Below the pieces are notes generated by a model. That model ran no database searches and was not told where the DNA came from. It saw only the letters and a list, made by a program, of their open reading frames with translations. 64,000 bases of DNA from Arachis hypogaea (taxonomy: Eukaryota > Streptophyta > Magnoliopsida > Fabales > Fabaceae): the NCBI RefSeq assembly GCF_003086295.3, contig NC_092048.1, forward strand, positions 111,802,276 through 111,866,275, given 5' to 3'. A program made the translations under genes and the position numbers. Shown here one piece after another: positions 1 to 12,534 of this stretch; the first letter of the stretch is position 1, and each line of letters opens with the position of its first letter.

Positions 1-3000
1 CTTTTAGAAATTTCACTTGCAATTTTGAGAGTTTTTACTTTGATTTTGGATCTTAGAGAATTGGGAGGAGAATTGAGTTCTCTTCCTCTGGGATTTCTGG
101 TTTTCTTTTCTGCAAAACTTTATTTGAATCTTAAGTGGAGAATTGAAGAAATTCTATTTCAATCTCACCTTGAGATCTTTTTGTTTATATTTTTTCTGTA
201 TAATTCTAGAAACTGAGATTTGAATCCAAATTCCATTTACTGCTCTCATCTTCTACGTCTCTTGCAATTTACTCTTCTACTTCTTTTTGCAATTGTTCTT
301 GGTTGGATCAAGGAAGGACTTGAGATCTAGACTTGTTTTCTAGTCTCCTCCACCCCTGAGATCTTCAACTTTCTTTTAGTTATTACAACTAAGCTACATT
401 TCACTTTTTGTTTGTCTTCTCAAGCAATTATTCTTCTCTTGTTCAGATCTGTTGCAATTTAATTCATCCTTTACTTTTCTGTTTAATGCCATTTTACTTT
501 CTCTTGTTTAATTTCTGCAATCCCAACTCCCAAATCCTTTTATTATTCGAGCCATTTATATTTCTTGCACTTTAATCTTCAACCATTTACATTTCTTACA
601 ATTTAAGTTTCTTCAATTTACATTACTTGCACTTTAAGATTCGGCTCTTTTAATTTTTCCGCACTTTAAATTCTTGTCAGTTATCCCTCTCCCTTTAAAT
701 TTCTTGCAATTTAGCTTCTGTTGGATACAAATTACTCAAATCAACTCTTGTTCGCTTGACTAAATCAACCACCTAACTAAAATTGCTCAATCCTTTAATC
801 CCTGTGGGATCGACCTCACTCACGTGAGTTATTATTACTTGATGCGACCTGGTACACTTGCCGGTGAGTTTTGTGTTGGATTGTTTTTCAAACATCAATC
901 TTTCACCCACTTATTCATGTAAATTCCATGGTTTTACTGTTCTTTCCTTATTTTATGATATATGTGAGAACATGTTTCTTACGCTTTAAAAATATTAAAA
1001 TTAATTATCCTTTATTACCATTTGATGTCGTGATCTGTGTGTTACGTATTTTCAGGTTTCATAAGGTAGGAATGGCTTAGAAGACAGAAAGGAAACATAC
1101 AAAAATGGAAGGAAAGCACAAAAATGAAGTTTTGAAGAAAAGGGCAGCGACGCGAATGCGTGGACGATGCAGACGCGTGCCTTGAACAGAACGCAAATGA
1201 CGCGTACACGTGACATGAAAAAACTCCAGAACACGCGAACGCTTGACCCACGCGCACGCGTGACGGACGCCACGTGTAGGAATCTGCAGAAAACACCCTC
1301 AGCGATTTCTGGACCCTTTTTCGGCCCAAATCCAAGCCGAAAACACAGAATATAAGCCAGAGAATGGGGAAATCAAAAGAGAGAACAACGAGAACAATTG
1401 ACACATACATTTATATTCACAATTATTAGGATTTAGATGTAGTTTTCTAGAGAGAGAGGTTCTCTCCTCTCTCTTAGGATTAGGATTAGGATTTAGGATT
1501 TATGTTATGATTAGGCTACTTCTCTTCAATCACAGGTTCAATGTTCCTTTAATTTATTTTCTGCTTTATTTATTCTATTACTTTAATTGTTATTTATCTT
1601 TTCAATTTGGCTTATGAACTCCATGTTAGAATTGATTTCTTATTTAATACACATTGAGGTATTTCAGATTTATGATTGCTTTCTTTTATTTATTATATAA
1701 ATAATTTAGATTTTTCCCATTTTGGCTTTGGTTGAGTAATTGGTAATACTTGAGTTATCAAACTCAGCATTTGATTGAGATTTATGAATTGCTGATTGAA
1801 TTAGATCGCTCTAAAGCTAGTCTTTCCACGGGAGTTGACTAGGACTTGAGGATCAATTTAATTAGACCACTTGACTTTCCTTTATTTAGTAAAGGTTAAC
1901 TAAGTGAGAGCAACAAACAATTCTCATCACACCTGATAAGGATAACTAGGATAGAAATTCTAAATTCTTATACCTTGCCAAGAGATTCTATAGTTATTTA
2001 TTTATTTTACTTGTCATTCAAATTACTTGTTCCTTACATTCAAAACCCCCAATTTACAATCTTCATAACCAGTAGTAAGAACATACCTCCCTGCAGTTCC
2101 TTGAGAAGACGACCCGAGGTTTAAATACTTCGGTTATTAATTTTAAAGGGGTTTGTTACTTGTGACAACCAAAACATTTGTAAGAAAGGACGTTTGTTGG
2201 TTTAGAAGCTATACTTGCAATGGGAATTTATTCTGAATTCTAGACCACGCAAAAGTTCTCTCTTCAATCCCAAAGTCCAGTATGCAAATGGGTTTCTTCT
2301 CAAGACCAAGGGCAATCAACAGAGGCTATCTTCAATCCAATTCCATCAAGGCCAAGGGCCCAAATTCAAGGCTTAATGATCATTAGAAGGAAGTGTGTAA
2401 ATAGAAGCTAGTTTGATTTAGAAGGGACTTTTACTTTGACCTTTTTCTTCTTTTAGAATTTTCACTTGTAATTTTGAGAGTTTTTACTTTGATTTTGGAT
2501 CTTAGAGAATTGGGAGGAGAATTGAGTTCTCTTCCTCTGGGATTTCTGGTTTTCTTTTCTGCAAAACTTTATTTGAATCTTGAGTGGAGAATTGAAGAAA
2601 TTCTATTTCAAACTCACCTTGAGATCTTTTTGTTTATATTTTTTCTGCATAATTCTAGAAACTGAGATTTGAATCCAAATTCCATTTACTGCTTTCATCT
2701 TCTACGTCTCTTGCAATTTACTCTTCTACTTTTTTTTGTAATTGTTCTTGGTTGGATCAAGAAAGGACTTGAGATCTAGACTTGTTTTCTAGTCTCCTCC
2801 ACCCCTGAGATCTTCAACTTTCTTTTAGTTATTACAATTAAGCTACATTTCACTTTCTGTTTGTCTTCTCAAGCAATTATTCTTCTCTTGTTTAGATCTG
2901 TTGCAATTTAATTCATCCTTTACTTTTCTGTTTAATGCCATTTTACTTTCTCTTGTTTAATTTCTTCAATCCCAACTCCCAAATCCTTTTATTATTTAAG

Positions 3001-4690
3001 CCATTTATATTTCTTGCACTTTAAGTTTCAACCATTTACATTTCTTGTAATTTAAGTTTCTGCAATTTACATTACTTGCACTTTAAGATTTGGCTCTTTT
3101 AATTTTTTTGCACTTTAAATTCTTGTCAGTTATCCCTCTCCCTTTAAATTTCTTGCAATTTAGCTTCTGTTGGATATAAATTACTCAAATCAACTCTTGT
3201 TCGCTTGACTAAATCAACCACCTAACTAAAATTGCTCTATCCTTTAATCCTTGTGGGATCGACCTCACTCACGTGAGTTATTATTACTTGATGCGACCTG
3301 GTACACTTGCCAGTGAGTTTTGTGTTTGATCATTTTCCAAACATCAATCCTTCACCCACTTATTCATGTAAATTCCATGGTTTTACTGTTCCTTCCTTAT
3401 TTTATGATATATGTGAGAACATGTTTCCTATGCTTTAAAAATATTAAAATTAATTATCCTTTATTACCATTTGATGCCGTGATCTGTGTGTTAAGTATTT
3501 TCAGGTTTCATAAGGCAGGAATGGCTTAGAAGACAGAAAGGAAACATACAAAAATGGAAGGAAAGCACAAAAATGGAGTTTTGAAGAAAAGGGCAGCGAC
3601 GCGAACGCGTGGACGATGCAGACACGTGCCTTGAACAGAACGCAAATGATGCGTACGCGTGACATGAAAAAACTCCAGACCACGCGAACGCGTGATCCAC
3701 GCGCACGCGTGATGGTCGCCACGTGTAGGAATCTGCAGAAAACACCCTCAGCAATTTTTGGACCCTTTTTCGGACCAAATCCAAGCCGGAAACACAGAAT
3801 ATAAGCCAGAGAATGGGGAATCAAAAGAGAGAACAACGAGAACAATTGACACATACATTTATATTCACAATTATTAGGATTTAGATGTAGTTTTCTAGAG
3901 AGAGAGGTTCTCTCCTCTCTCTTAGGATTAGGATTAGGATTTAGGATTTATGTTATGATTAGGCTACTTCTCTTCAATCACAGGTTCAATGTTCCTTTAA
4001 TTTATTTTCTACTTTATTTATTCTATTACTTTAATTGTTATTTATCTTTTCAATTTGGCTTATGAACTCCATGTTAGAATTGATTTCTTATTTAATACAC
4101 ATTGAGGTATTTCAGATTTATGATTGCTTTCTTTTATTTATTATATAAATAATTTAGATTTTTCCTATTTTGGCTTTAGTTGAGTAATTGGTAATACTTG
4201 AGTTATCAAACTCAGCATTTGATTGAGATTTGTGAATTGCTGATTGAATTGGATCGCTCTAAAGCTAGTCTTTCCACAGGAGTTGACTAGGACTTGAGGA
4301 TCAATTTAATTAGACCACTTGACTTTCCTTTATTTAGTAAAGGTTAACTAAGTGGGAGCAACAAACAATTCTCATCACACCTGATAAGGATAACTAGGAT
4401 AGGATTTCCAGTTCTCATACCTTGCCAAGAGTTTTCTTTATAATTATTAATTTATTTTTCTTGTCATTTAAATTACTTGTTCCTTATTTCAAAAACCCAA
4501 AAACATACCTTTTTCCATAACCAATAATAAATCATACTTCCCTGCAATTGCTTGAGAGACGACCCGAGGTTTAAATACTTCGGTTATAAATTTTATTGGG
4601 TTTTGTTACTTGTGACAACCAAATTTTTGTACGAAAGGATTCTCTGTTGGTTTAGAAACTATACTTACAACGTGATTATATTTTCATAAA
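1..4690 (+). repeat. Tandem duplication, 2449-bp period, chimeric LTR-like unit
   Basis: Positions 1 to about 2240 recur from 2450 to about 4690 at a constant offset of 2449-2450. Each unit has two parts. The first resembles the R-U5 half of the C and D LTRs: a 'TGGAGAATTGAAGAAATTCT' block, then CTTGACTAAATCAACC, then the GTGGGATCGACC hairpin region. The second part carries ACGCGT-rich DNA (about 1140-1270 and 3595-3720) and ends in a GACGACCCGAGG block. Identity is very high up to about 1955/4405 and then falls visibly. The second unit leads directly into a primer binding site, so it serves as the 5' LTR of element E. I see no gene here. Short open frames in both copies are not supported by any family. 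Confidence 0.85.
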
Positions 4691-4719
4691 ATTCTTTACT
4701 AGCAAGAATCCAATCGTCA
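3412..4719 (+). repeat. Probable 5' LTR of element E (left border uncertain)
   Basis: The right end is set by the primer binding site at 4723 and by the LTR-like ending ATCGTCA at 4719. The left end at 3412 is a guess: the 12-mer TGTGAGAACATG there recurs at 963 and at 63919, just after a purine-rich stretch, which would be the start of the 3' LTR. The segment contains repeated ACGCGT words (about 3595-3720) and an AT-rich TATA-like stretch near 3799. The LTR could instead be the whole chimeric 2.4-kb unit, because the 3' LTR lies beyond the window. Confidence 0.5.
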
Positions 4720-4722
4720 AAA

Positions 4723-4740
4723 TGGCGCTGTTGCCGGGGA
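4723..4740 (+). other. Primer binding site of element E (tRNA-Asp)
   Basis: TGGCGCTGTTGCCGGGGA matches the complement of the tRNA-Asp 3' end with one mismatch. It follows the E LTR by three bases and fixes E in + orientation. The next 90 bases (4741-4830) are an AT-rich leader without a gene. Confidence 0.85.
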
Positions 4741-4834
4741 ATTGCAAACGTGTGCCTTATTATTGGTTATTGTAAATATTTTATTTTGCTTGTTTATTTG
4801 TTTTTATTTGTTTTTATTTTTATTAGCTATTATT

Positions 4835-4975
4835 AGTTCTCACCCCCGTCGCTTTGAGTCTGGTTCCAATGTTGTTGCAAGGAATGGAAATTATAACAGG
4901 AACATGCATCATGGTTAAAACAATCAAAGATGGACGGAGACACGAGGATCTGATCAACACTTTAGGCAACAACAC
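4835..4975 (+). pseudogene. Element E ORF1, first piece (interrupted by O)
   Basis: An open frame rich in Arg, Asn, Gly and His begins about 90 bases after the primer binding site, without a visible ATG. It carries an in-frame TAA at 4916-4918. It runs into the AACAC target site at 4971-4975, and after element O it resumes in the same frame at 52326. I do not recognise the protein: it shows no zinc knuckle, protease or reverse transcriptase motif. Its place right after the primer binding site is where gag normally lies, so it may be a much-changed gag tail or a replacement gene. The lack of an ATG suggests the original 5' end is lost. Confidence 0.6.
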
Positions 4976-6942
4976 TGGTGCACGAAATTGTGATCCTTAA
5001 CAACGGCGCCAAAAACTTGGTGCTCGGAACGTAATTCACACACTTTGTCACAACTTCGCACAACTAACCAGCAAGTGCACTGGGTCGTCCAAGTAATAAA
5101 CCTTACGTGAGTAAGGGTCGATCCCACGGAGATTGTCGGCTTGAAGCAAGCTATGGTCACCTTGTAAATCTCAGTCAGGCGGATTCAAATGGTTATAAAG
5201 TTTTAATAATTAAAATATAAATAAAATATAAAATAGGATAGAGATACTTACGTAATTCCTTGGTGAGAATTTTAGATAGGCATATAGAGATGCTTTTATT
5301 CCTCCTGAACCTCTACTTTCCTGCTGTCTTCGTCTAATCATTCATACTCCTTTCCATGGCAAGCTTTGTGTAGGGCATCACCGTTGTCAATGGCTACTTC
5401 CCATCCTCTCAGTGAAAATGGTCCAAGATGCGCTGTCACCGCACGGCTATTCATTTGTTGGTTCTCGATCATACTGGAATAGGATTCAGTAATCCTTTTG
5501 CGTCTGTCACTACGCCCAGCACTCGCGAGTTTGAAGCTTGTCACAGCCATCCCTTCTCGGATCCTACTCGGAATACCACAGACAAGGTTTAGACTTTTCG
5601 GACCTAAAGAATGGCCACCAATAGTTCTAGCCTATACCACGAAGACTCTGATCTCACGATCAGAAGGCTAAGAGATACACATTCAAGCTTGTTTGCATGT
5701 AGAACGGAAGTGTTTGTCAGGCACGCGTTCATAAGTGAGAATGATGATGAGCGTCACATAATCATCACATTCATCATGTTCTTGTGTGCGAATGAATATC
5801 TTAGAGAAGAAATATGCTTGAATTGAATAGAAAAACAGTAGTACTTTGCATTGCTTCATGAGGAACAGCAGAGCTTCACACCTTAATCTATGGTGTGTAG
5901 AAACTCTATCGTTGAAAATACATAAAAACAAGGTCTAGGCATGGCCGAATAGCCAGCCCCCATAAAGGTCAAGGATAGCATAAAACTAATCAAAGATCAG
6001 ACTCCTAACATGATAGTAAAATGTTCTATTTATACTAAACTAGTTACTAGGGTTACAGAAATGAGTAAATGATGCAGAAATTCACTTCTGAGCACACTTG
6101 GTGTGTGCTTGGGCTGAGCATTGAAGCTTTCACGTGCAGAGGTCTTTCTTGGAGTTAAACGCCAGTTTGTAACCTGTTTCTGGCGTTTAACTCTGCTTTG
6201 CAACCTGTTTTTGGCGTTTAACGCCAGAATAGGGCAGAAAGCTGGTGTTGAACGCCAGTTTGCATCATCTAAACTCGGGCAAAGTATGAACTATTATATA
6301 TTGCTGGAAATCCCTGGATGTCTACTTTCCAACGTAATTGAGAGCGCACCATTTGGACTTCTGTAGCTCCAGAAAATCCACTTTGAGTGCAGGGAGGTCA
6401 GAATCCAACAGCATCTGCAGTCCTTCTTCAACCTCTAAATCTGATTTTTTGCTCAAGTTCCTCAATTTCAGCCAGAAATTACCTGTTTTTGGCGTTTAAC
6501 TCTGCTTTGCAACCTGTTTCTGGCGTTTAACTCCAGAATAGGGCAGAGAGCTGGCGTTGAACGCCAGTTTGCGTCATCTAAACTCGGGCAAAATATGGAC
6601 TATTATATATTGCTGAAAAGCCCTGGATGTATACTTTCCAACACAATTGAGAACACGCCATTTTGACTTCTGTAGCTCCAGAAAATCCACTTTGAGTGCA
6701 GGGAGGTCAGAATCCAACAACATCTGCAGTCCTTCTTCAACCTCTGAATCTGATTTTTGCTCAAGTCCCTCAATTTCAGCCAGAAATTACCTGAAATCAC
6801 AGAAAAACACACAAACTCATAGTAAAGTCCAGAAATATGATTTTTATTTAAAAACTAATAAAAATATACTAAAAACTAATCAAATCATACTAAAAACTAT
6901 GTAAAAACAATGCCAAAAAGCGTATAAATTATCCACTCATCA
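4976..6942 (-). repeat. Element O 3' LTR
   Basis: Read on the - strand it starts TGATGAG and ends CGTGCACCA. U3 holds repeated GGCGTTTAACGCC-type words (about 6130-6260 and 6485-6570), with a TATAAATA box at 6034-6027. U5 holds the hairpin CTTAC-TCAC-GTAAG (5102-5115). A copy of GGCGCCGTTGTTAAGGA near the end resembles a decayed primer binding site inside the LTR. Short open frames in it are shared with the other LTR only because the LTRs are copies. Confidence 0.92.
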
Positions 6943-8099
6943 CAACACGAAACTTAAATTGTTGCTTGTCCCCAAGAAACTAAAAATCAAATAGGATAAA
7001 AAGAAGAGAATATACTATAAATTCCAAAATGTCAATGAAACTTAGCTCCAATCAGATGAGCGGGACTAGTAGCTTTTTGCTTCTTGAATAGTTTCGGCAT
7101 CTCACTTTATCCCTTGAAGTTCAGAATGATTGGCATCTATAGGAACGTAGAATTCAGATAGTGTTATTGATTCTCCTAGTTCAGTATGTTGATTCTTGAT
7201 CACAGCTACTTTATGAGTCTTGGCCGTGGCCCTAAGCACTTTGTTTTCCAGTATTACCACCGGAAACATAAATGCCACAGACACATAACTGGGTGAACCT
7301 TTTCAGATTGTGACTCAGCTTTGCTAAAGTCCCCAATTAGAGGTGTCCAGGGTTCTTAAGCACACTCTTCTTTTGCTTTGGACCTCGACTTTAACCGCTC
7401 AGTCTCAAGTTTTCACTTGACACATTCACGCCACAAGCACATGGTTAGGGACAGCTTGGTTTAGCCGCTTAGGCCAGGATTTTATTCCTTTAGGCCCTCC
7501 TATCCACTGATACTCAAAGCCTTGGATCCTTTTTATTACCCTTTCCTTTTGGTTTTAAGGGCTATTGGCTTTTTGCTCTTGCCTTTTGGTTTAAAGAGCT
7601 TTTGGCTTTTTCTGCTTGCTTTTTTTTCTTTCTTCTCTTTTTTTTGCCATTTTTCTTTTCTCTTTTTTTTCGCAAGCTTTTGTATTCACTGCTTTTTCTT
7701 ACTTCAAGAATCATTTTTATGATTTTTAAGATTATCAATAACATTTCTCCTTTTCATCATTCTTTCAAGAGCCAACATATTTAACATTCATAAACAACAA
7801 TTTCAAAAGACATATGCACTGTTCAAGCAATCATTCAGAAAACAAAAAGTATTGTCACCACATCAAAATAATTAAACTAGTTTCAAGAATGAATTCGAAA
7901 CCATGTACTTCTTGTTCTTTTGTAATTAAAACATTTTTCATTTAAGAGAGGTGATGGATTCATAGGACATTCATAGCTTTAAGACATAGACACTTAAACA
8001 CTAATGATCATGTAATAAAGACACAAACATAAATAAACATAAAGCATAAAACCGAAAAACAGGAAAATAAGAACAAGGAGATTAAGGAACGGGTCCACC
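6943..8099 (-). other. Element O 3' untranslated region with structured RNA and PPT
   Basis: Read on the - strand from ORF2 to the LTR this holds a long purine tract (opposite 7520-7735), a region with several possible helices (about 7500-7260) and a hairpin with a GGGA loop (6979-6962). Last comes a TTAAGTTTCGTGTTG sequence abutting the LTR, which is the likely plus-strand priming site. A perfect CAAGT-GAAA-ACTTG hairpin lies at 7419-7406. Parts match the 3' regions of C and D. No gene is supported; the apparent frame at 7102-7284 lies inside the conserved non-coding block. Confidence 0.7.
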
Positions 8100-9097
8100 T
8101 TAGTGAAGGTGGCGTCTTCCTCTTCTTGAAGAACCAATGGTGCTTTTGAGCTCCTCTATGTCTCTTTCTTGTCTTTGTTGCTCCTCCCTCATAACTCTTT
8201 GATCTTCTCTAATCTCATGGAGGATGATGGAGTGCTCTTGGTGCTCCATCCTTAGTTGTCCCATGTTGGAGCTTAATTCTCCTAGGGAAGTGTTGATTTG
8301 CTCCCAATAGTTTTGTAGAGGGAAGTGCATCCCTTGAGGCATCTCAGGGATTTCATGGTGAGGAATTTCCTCATGCTCTTGTTGAGGTCCATGATCTCTT
8401 GTGTGCTCCATCCTCTTCTTAGTGATGGGCTTGTCCTCTTCAATGAGGATGTCTCCCTCTATGTCAATTCCAGCCGAATTGTAGAGGTGGAAAATAAGGT
8501 GAGGAAAGGCTAACCTTGCCAAAGTAGAGGACTTGTCAGCCACCTTGTAGAGTTCTTGAGGTATAATCTCATGAACTTCCACTTCCTCCCCAATCATGAT
8601 ACTATGGATCATGATGGCCCGGTCTATAGTAACTTCAGACCGGTTGCTAGTAGGAATGATTGAGCGTTGAATAAACTCCAACCATCCTCTAGCTACAGGC
8701 TTAAGGTCCAGTCTTCTCAATTGAACCGGCTTGACTCTTGAGTCAACTTTCCATTGAGCTCCTTCCACACATATGTCCATGAGGACTTGGTCCAACCTTT
8801 GATCAAAGTTGACCCTTCTAGTGTAGGGGCGTGCGTTTTCTTCCATCATTGGTAAGTTGAACGCCAGGCTTATATTTTCTGGACTGAAATCTAAGTATTT
8901 CCCCCGAACCATGGTAAGCCAATACTTTGGATTCCGGTTCACACTTTGATCATGGTTCCTAGTGATCCATGCGTTTGCATAGAACTCTTGAACCATTAGG
9001 ATCCCGACTTGTTGAATGGGGTTGGTGAGAACTTCCCAACCTCTTCTTCTAATCTCTTGTCGGATCTCTGGATATTCGTTCTTTTTGAGCTTGAAAG
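8100..9097 (-). CDS. Element O ORF2, 3' part (plant transposon-type protein with coiled coil)
   Basis: This is the larger downstream part of a gene that starts at 45139 and was split by element A. Removing A and one AAACC copy restores one frame across the junction. The middle part (WEVL..., VQEFYANAW, then WLEFIQRSIIPTSNRSEVT) fits the 'putative plant transposon protein' family (I believe Pfam Transposase_32) and parallels ORF2 of element E. The last 70 or so residues are rich in Glu, Gln, Arg and His with heptad-like spacing, so a coiled coil is likely. Its role in these elements is not known; no catalytic motif is visible. No other lesion was seen in this part. Confidence 0.7.
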
Positions 9098-9102
9098 AAA
9101 CC

Positions 9103-9643
9103 TGTTCCAGGGGTTACCTGAAACTAGAGGTCGATCTCGGATGAGATCTTCTGTACTGGTCGGAGATGGCATGTCCGGCTGGCTGGTGGCGGCCAGAGCT
9201 GTTGTGTCCGACTTGTTGGACTTGTTGCACTGCTGATCCTTGGCCACCGGAGGGTGGGGGGTACCTGCAAGAGACTCCGATGCTTAAGTTAGCACGAGTA
9301 TTAAGCAGGTTTTTAGTAGAATCAGAGTATGAGTTATACCTGGGTGCTCCAGTATATTTATAGTAGTTGTAGAGTGACCTTTTTAGATAAGATAAGTTAG
9401 TTATCTTATCTTATCTTATCTTTTAGCGAGGTCAGCTTATCTTCAATGGAACCGCTCTTATCTCTATAGGCTTGGTCTGCCTTTGGATCTGGGTCGTATT
9501 CCTTGAGTTGGGCCCATGTTTTGGGCTTTCCTGTCGATTTGGCCGAGCTCTTTTGGGAAGAGGTCGTATAGTCTGACCTGAAGAGGTCGGTCGCTTTGTC
9601 GCTGATCATCCTGGGTCGGATAGCTCGACCCAGGGTATGAACA
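9103..9643 (-). repeat. Element A 3' LTR
   Basis: 541 bp with TG...CA ends on the - strand, TATAAATA at 9361-9354, and a (GATAA)n run opposite about 9388-9423. The purine-rich AGCAGGGGCAC just upstream of the LTR (9655-9644 on the - strand) is the likely polypurine tract. Only a handful of differences from the 5' LTR are visible. Confidence 0.93.
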
Positions 9644-10726
9644 GTGCCCCTGCTCGAGCTCGGTCTTTCTTTTGGAGTTCGAGTCTTGGTTTTAGGACTT
9701 CGATCCTTCTCGGGTGAAGCTGAACTCGAGCATTTTGTCGACTTCCTCTTTTGTAGAACCTTTTTGAATGTAGAACGTTTTTCTCTAGAAGCGCGCGCTT
9801 TTGTATTAGCGCCTTTTTATGAGGAACGTGCGAGGGTTTAATTCCCCAATTAATTTGGCATTAATTGCCCCGTTTCCCTTAACTTCTTTATTTTTGAACT
9901 TTACACTCAGGAAACGGTTTCTCTTCTTCACTCTTTCTTCGTAACTTCTCCCTTTACTCTCTCGCTTTCTGTTTCTGGATTTGAGTCCATAGCTCCTTCC
10001 TACGACGCTTGCTTTGTTGCTGTTTTCGTGGAAGAGGGGTGATTCTGGATTTCGCCTTCCGTTTTTCTGCTTTCTTTTGCAGCTTTTCTTCCATTTTCCA
10101 GGTTTGGTTCTTCTTCCTTCCTTCCTTTACGCCATTTATTTTGAGAAAGTTTTGATTTTGGCTGGAGAAAGTTTGGATCTTTCTACCATTGCTTATGCCT
10201 GATCATGGTGTGTTCTGTAGTTTCTTTGCCTCTTTGCATGATTTTTCGCTTTTCCTGTTGCTTGCTGTTTTTAGGGCTTCTGCCTGTTGTTAGTGCTTTT
10301 GGTTTCGAAGCTTTGAGTGATACTTTTGTTTGATCCTAAAAAAGGAAGTATCTTTGACGCTTTCTACTTGTCGTGCTTCGATGTTTGGGGATGCATGCTT
10401 GTTCTTTACTGATAGACTGTAGGAAGATAGTGGTTTTGATGACTTTCTGTGCTTTTTGCATTTTGTCTTTCTCCTATGAAAATGCTCGCTGTTTGAGGTC
10501 TTCTATTCTAATTTTTGAGAGATGCTGGAATGTAAGCGGTAGTTTTTTCCTGAAACGGTGCTTTTTTACTGCCTCCAAAGGATGCCCCAGAACTTTGGTT
10601 TGAGTTTTGGGGTTTTCCTTTCCTTTTTGTACTTCTGTATCATATTAGTCGAGTTGTTTCACCCTTTGTCCGAGATGCTTTTTAGTATTCCATTCTTCTT
10701 TTCTTATTGTAGGATTAGTTGGTCTC
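9644..10726 (+). promoter_or_regulatory. Upstream region of the antisense gene of element A
   Basis: This lies between the A polypurine tract and the start of the + strand gene. Positions 9900-9985 are pyrimidine-rich, like a plant 5' UTR. A 3' splice-site-like sequence (TTCTTATTGTAG, AG at 10711-10712) ends 14 bases before the ATG at 10727. This suggests a leader intron, as in many retroelement accessory genes. I could not identify a convincing TATA box. No protein gene is supported here. Confidence 0.45.
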
Positions 10727-12534
10727 ATGTCTTCTCGCAATAACGTTGTAGAGATGTCTTCCCAGGTTTCTGAGGGCATGGCCGATTGGGTGGACTCAAT
10801 GGTTCTTATGTGTGTCTCTTTGGTTGATTCCGAGTTTTGTGCGCAGCTTAGGCAGTTTCATAGGGTCTGTAGTAGTGCAGGTGATGAAAAGAATTATAAA
10901 CTTGTCCCTCCCTCTTCTGAAGAGAGAGTTTGTTTCTCTACTCAGGTTGTTAGAGATCGCCCTTATTTTTATGCTTATGACTTCTTCTTTGGTCAGCTGG
11001 GTATCACCCTCCCTTTTACTGAACTTGAGACCAACCTGTTATGGTCCTGTAATGTTGCTCCCTCTCAACTTCACCCTAATTCCTGGGGTTTCATGAAAAT
11101 TTTTCAATTGTTGTGTGATGGTTTCGGTATTCCTGCCTCGCAATCTCTCTTCTTCTATCTATTTGTTTTGACGAAGCCTGGAGTAGTAAAAAAGAAGGCA
11201 GCTTGGGTCTCCTTTCGATCTTCCCAGGGGAAGAAGGTCTTCTCCATGTTTGACGAATTGTTTCGCGATTTTAAAAATTACTTTTTCAAGGTCTGAGCTG
11301 TTGAAGGAGCTCGGCCCTTTTTTCTGGATGAAAATGATGAGCCCGCCTTTCCTTTGGAATGGCAAAAAGATGTGAGAGTGTCCAGATACACGTGGGAGAT
11401 GTTGGATGAAACTGAGCGAGCTTTTGTGACCGTCTTGGAAGAACACTGGGGTCAACCTCCCCATCTTGATACAAAGAAATTTTTAACCAATCCTTCTCTT
11501 CTTCAAACCGAGCTGGGTATTTTGCGTTCCTGATTTTCCCTTTATTATCTGTTTATATTGCTTGTAAATGCCTTTCCAACTTGCAGCTTAATTTCTTACT
11601 GTTGTGTTTTATTTGCAGAGGCAATGAAGAATAATGAATCTATGAAGGCTTTTAAAAGAGCACAGAAGGCGACTGCTGCTAGAAACATCTCGGCCAAGGC
11701 GGCCGGGGAGAGATATTCCCAAGTGCATGTAAAGCCGTCCATGTCGAGTTCTCCTGGGGCGAGGAAGGTGATCCCCACTCCCCGAGTTCGTCTGGCTGAC
11801 CCTCCACCAACTTCTGCCGCTCCTTCTGGCACTCCTCCCAATAAGAAACAAAAAACGGCTGAGCCTTTCAACTTTGATGCTCCCGACTTCAATGCGATCG
11901 AATTCGTGGATCAGCAAATCGGTCCCTACAGTGCTCTTCCTATGGACGATGTGTCTATCCTTCGCCATTTGGAATTTATGGCCTGAAACAATGTAAAAAT
12001 GGCGTATATAGGGGCTGCTTTGTATCGAACTGCTCAGAATATTCCTCTTCATACCACCAAAGAGTTTATGGAGGAGGCGAAGCAGGAGTTCGACCGGATG
12101 AAGGTCCTTAAAGAGGAGCTAGAGGTAAAGGTTGCCAAGTTGGAGAAGGATTTGGAGAACGAGAAGGCAAATTCTCTTGCTTTGGGATAGCTACGTCTTA
12201 TCGGGTGGTGATACGTCTGAGGGGGGAGCTGGAGAGTGCCCGGAAAGATTACTCTGAGCTTCAGGGTCATCTCGTTGGCAGTCTGACTGCTGCTTACGAG
12301 AACCTAAAGGAACAAGTTCGGGTTATTGCTCCCGAGGCCGACCTGACCCTCTTCAGCCTGGATAACATTGTCAGGGATGGCAAGATTGTCCCTGATGACG
12401 AGGATGATGATGTTGAACCTCCCCCTGTGTCCTCTGCCAAAGTGTCGACTTCTTCAGCTCCTCCAGTTGTAGCCGATCCGGATTGCCAGATTCTGAACAA
12501 GGAGGATGGAACTGTGGATGCTGTGCCTATTTAG
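10727..12534 (+). pseudogene. Antisense accessory gene of element A (gypsy-type transposon protein family)
   Basis: The ATG at 10727 opens a frame whose segment around LHPNSWGFMKIFQLLCDGFGI matches the plant 'putative gypsy type transposon' family (Transposase_28, Pfam PF04195 as I recall). A phase-1 intron of 102 bases is well supported. The donor is GT at 11517, the acceptor is AG ending at 11618, and the frame continues correctly while the intron itself contains a stop. The second exon has a Pro/Ser/Thr-rich, basic linker and then a Glu/Lys-rich coiled coil (about 12060-12180). Lesions are TGA at 11294-11296, TGA at 11984-11986, TAG at 12188-12190 and a frameshift near 12200. It runs opposite to gag-pol and lies 3' of pol, the standard place for antisense genes of Tat elements. 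Its function is unknown. Confidence 0.75.

Noticed and set aside
5338..5931. Frames shared by both O LTRs (also 50716-51309)
   Set aside because: They recur because the LTRs are copies. They are short, differ by indels and lie in R-U5.
7522..7722. Hydrophobic + strand frame
   Set aside because: It is the complement of the purine tract in the O 3' region, so the composition is the cause.
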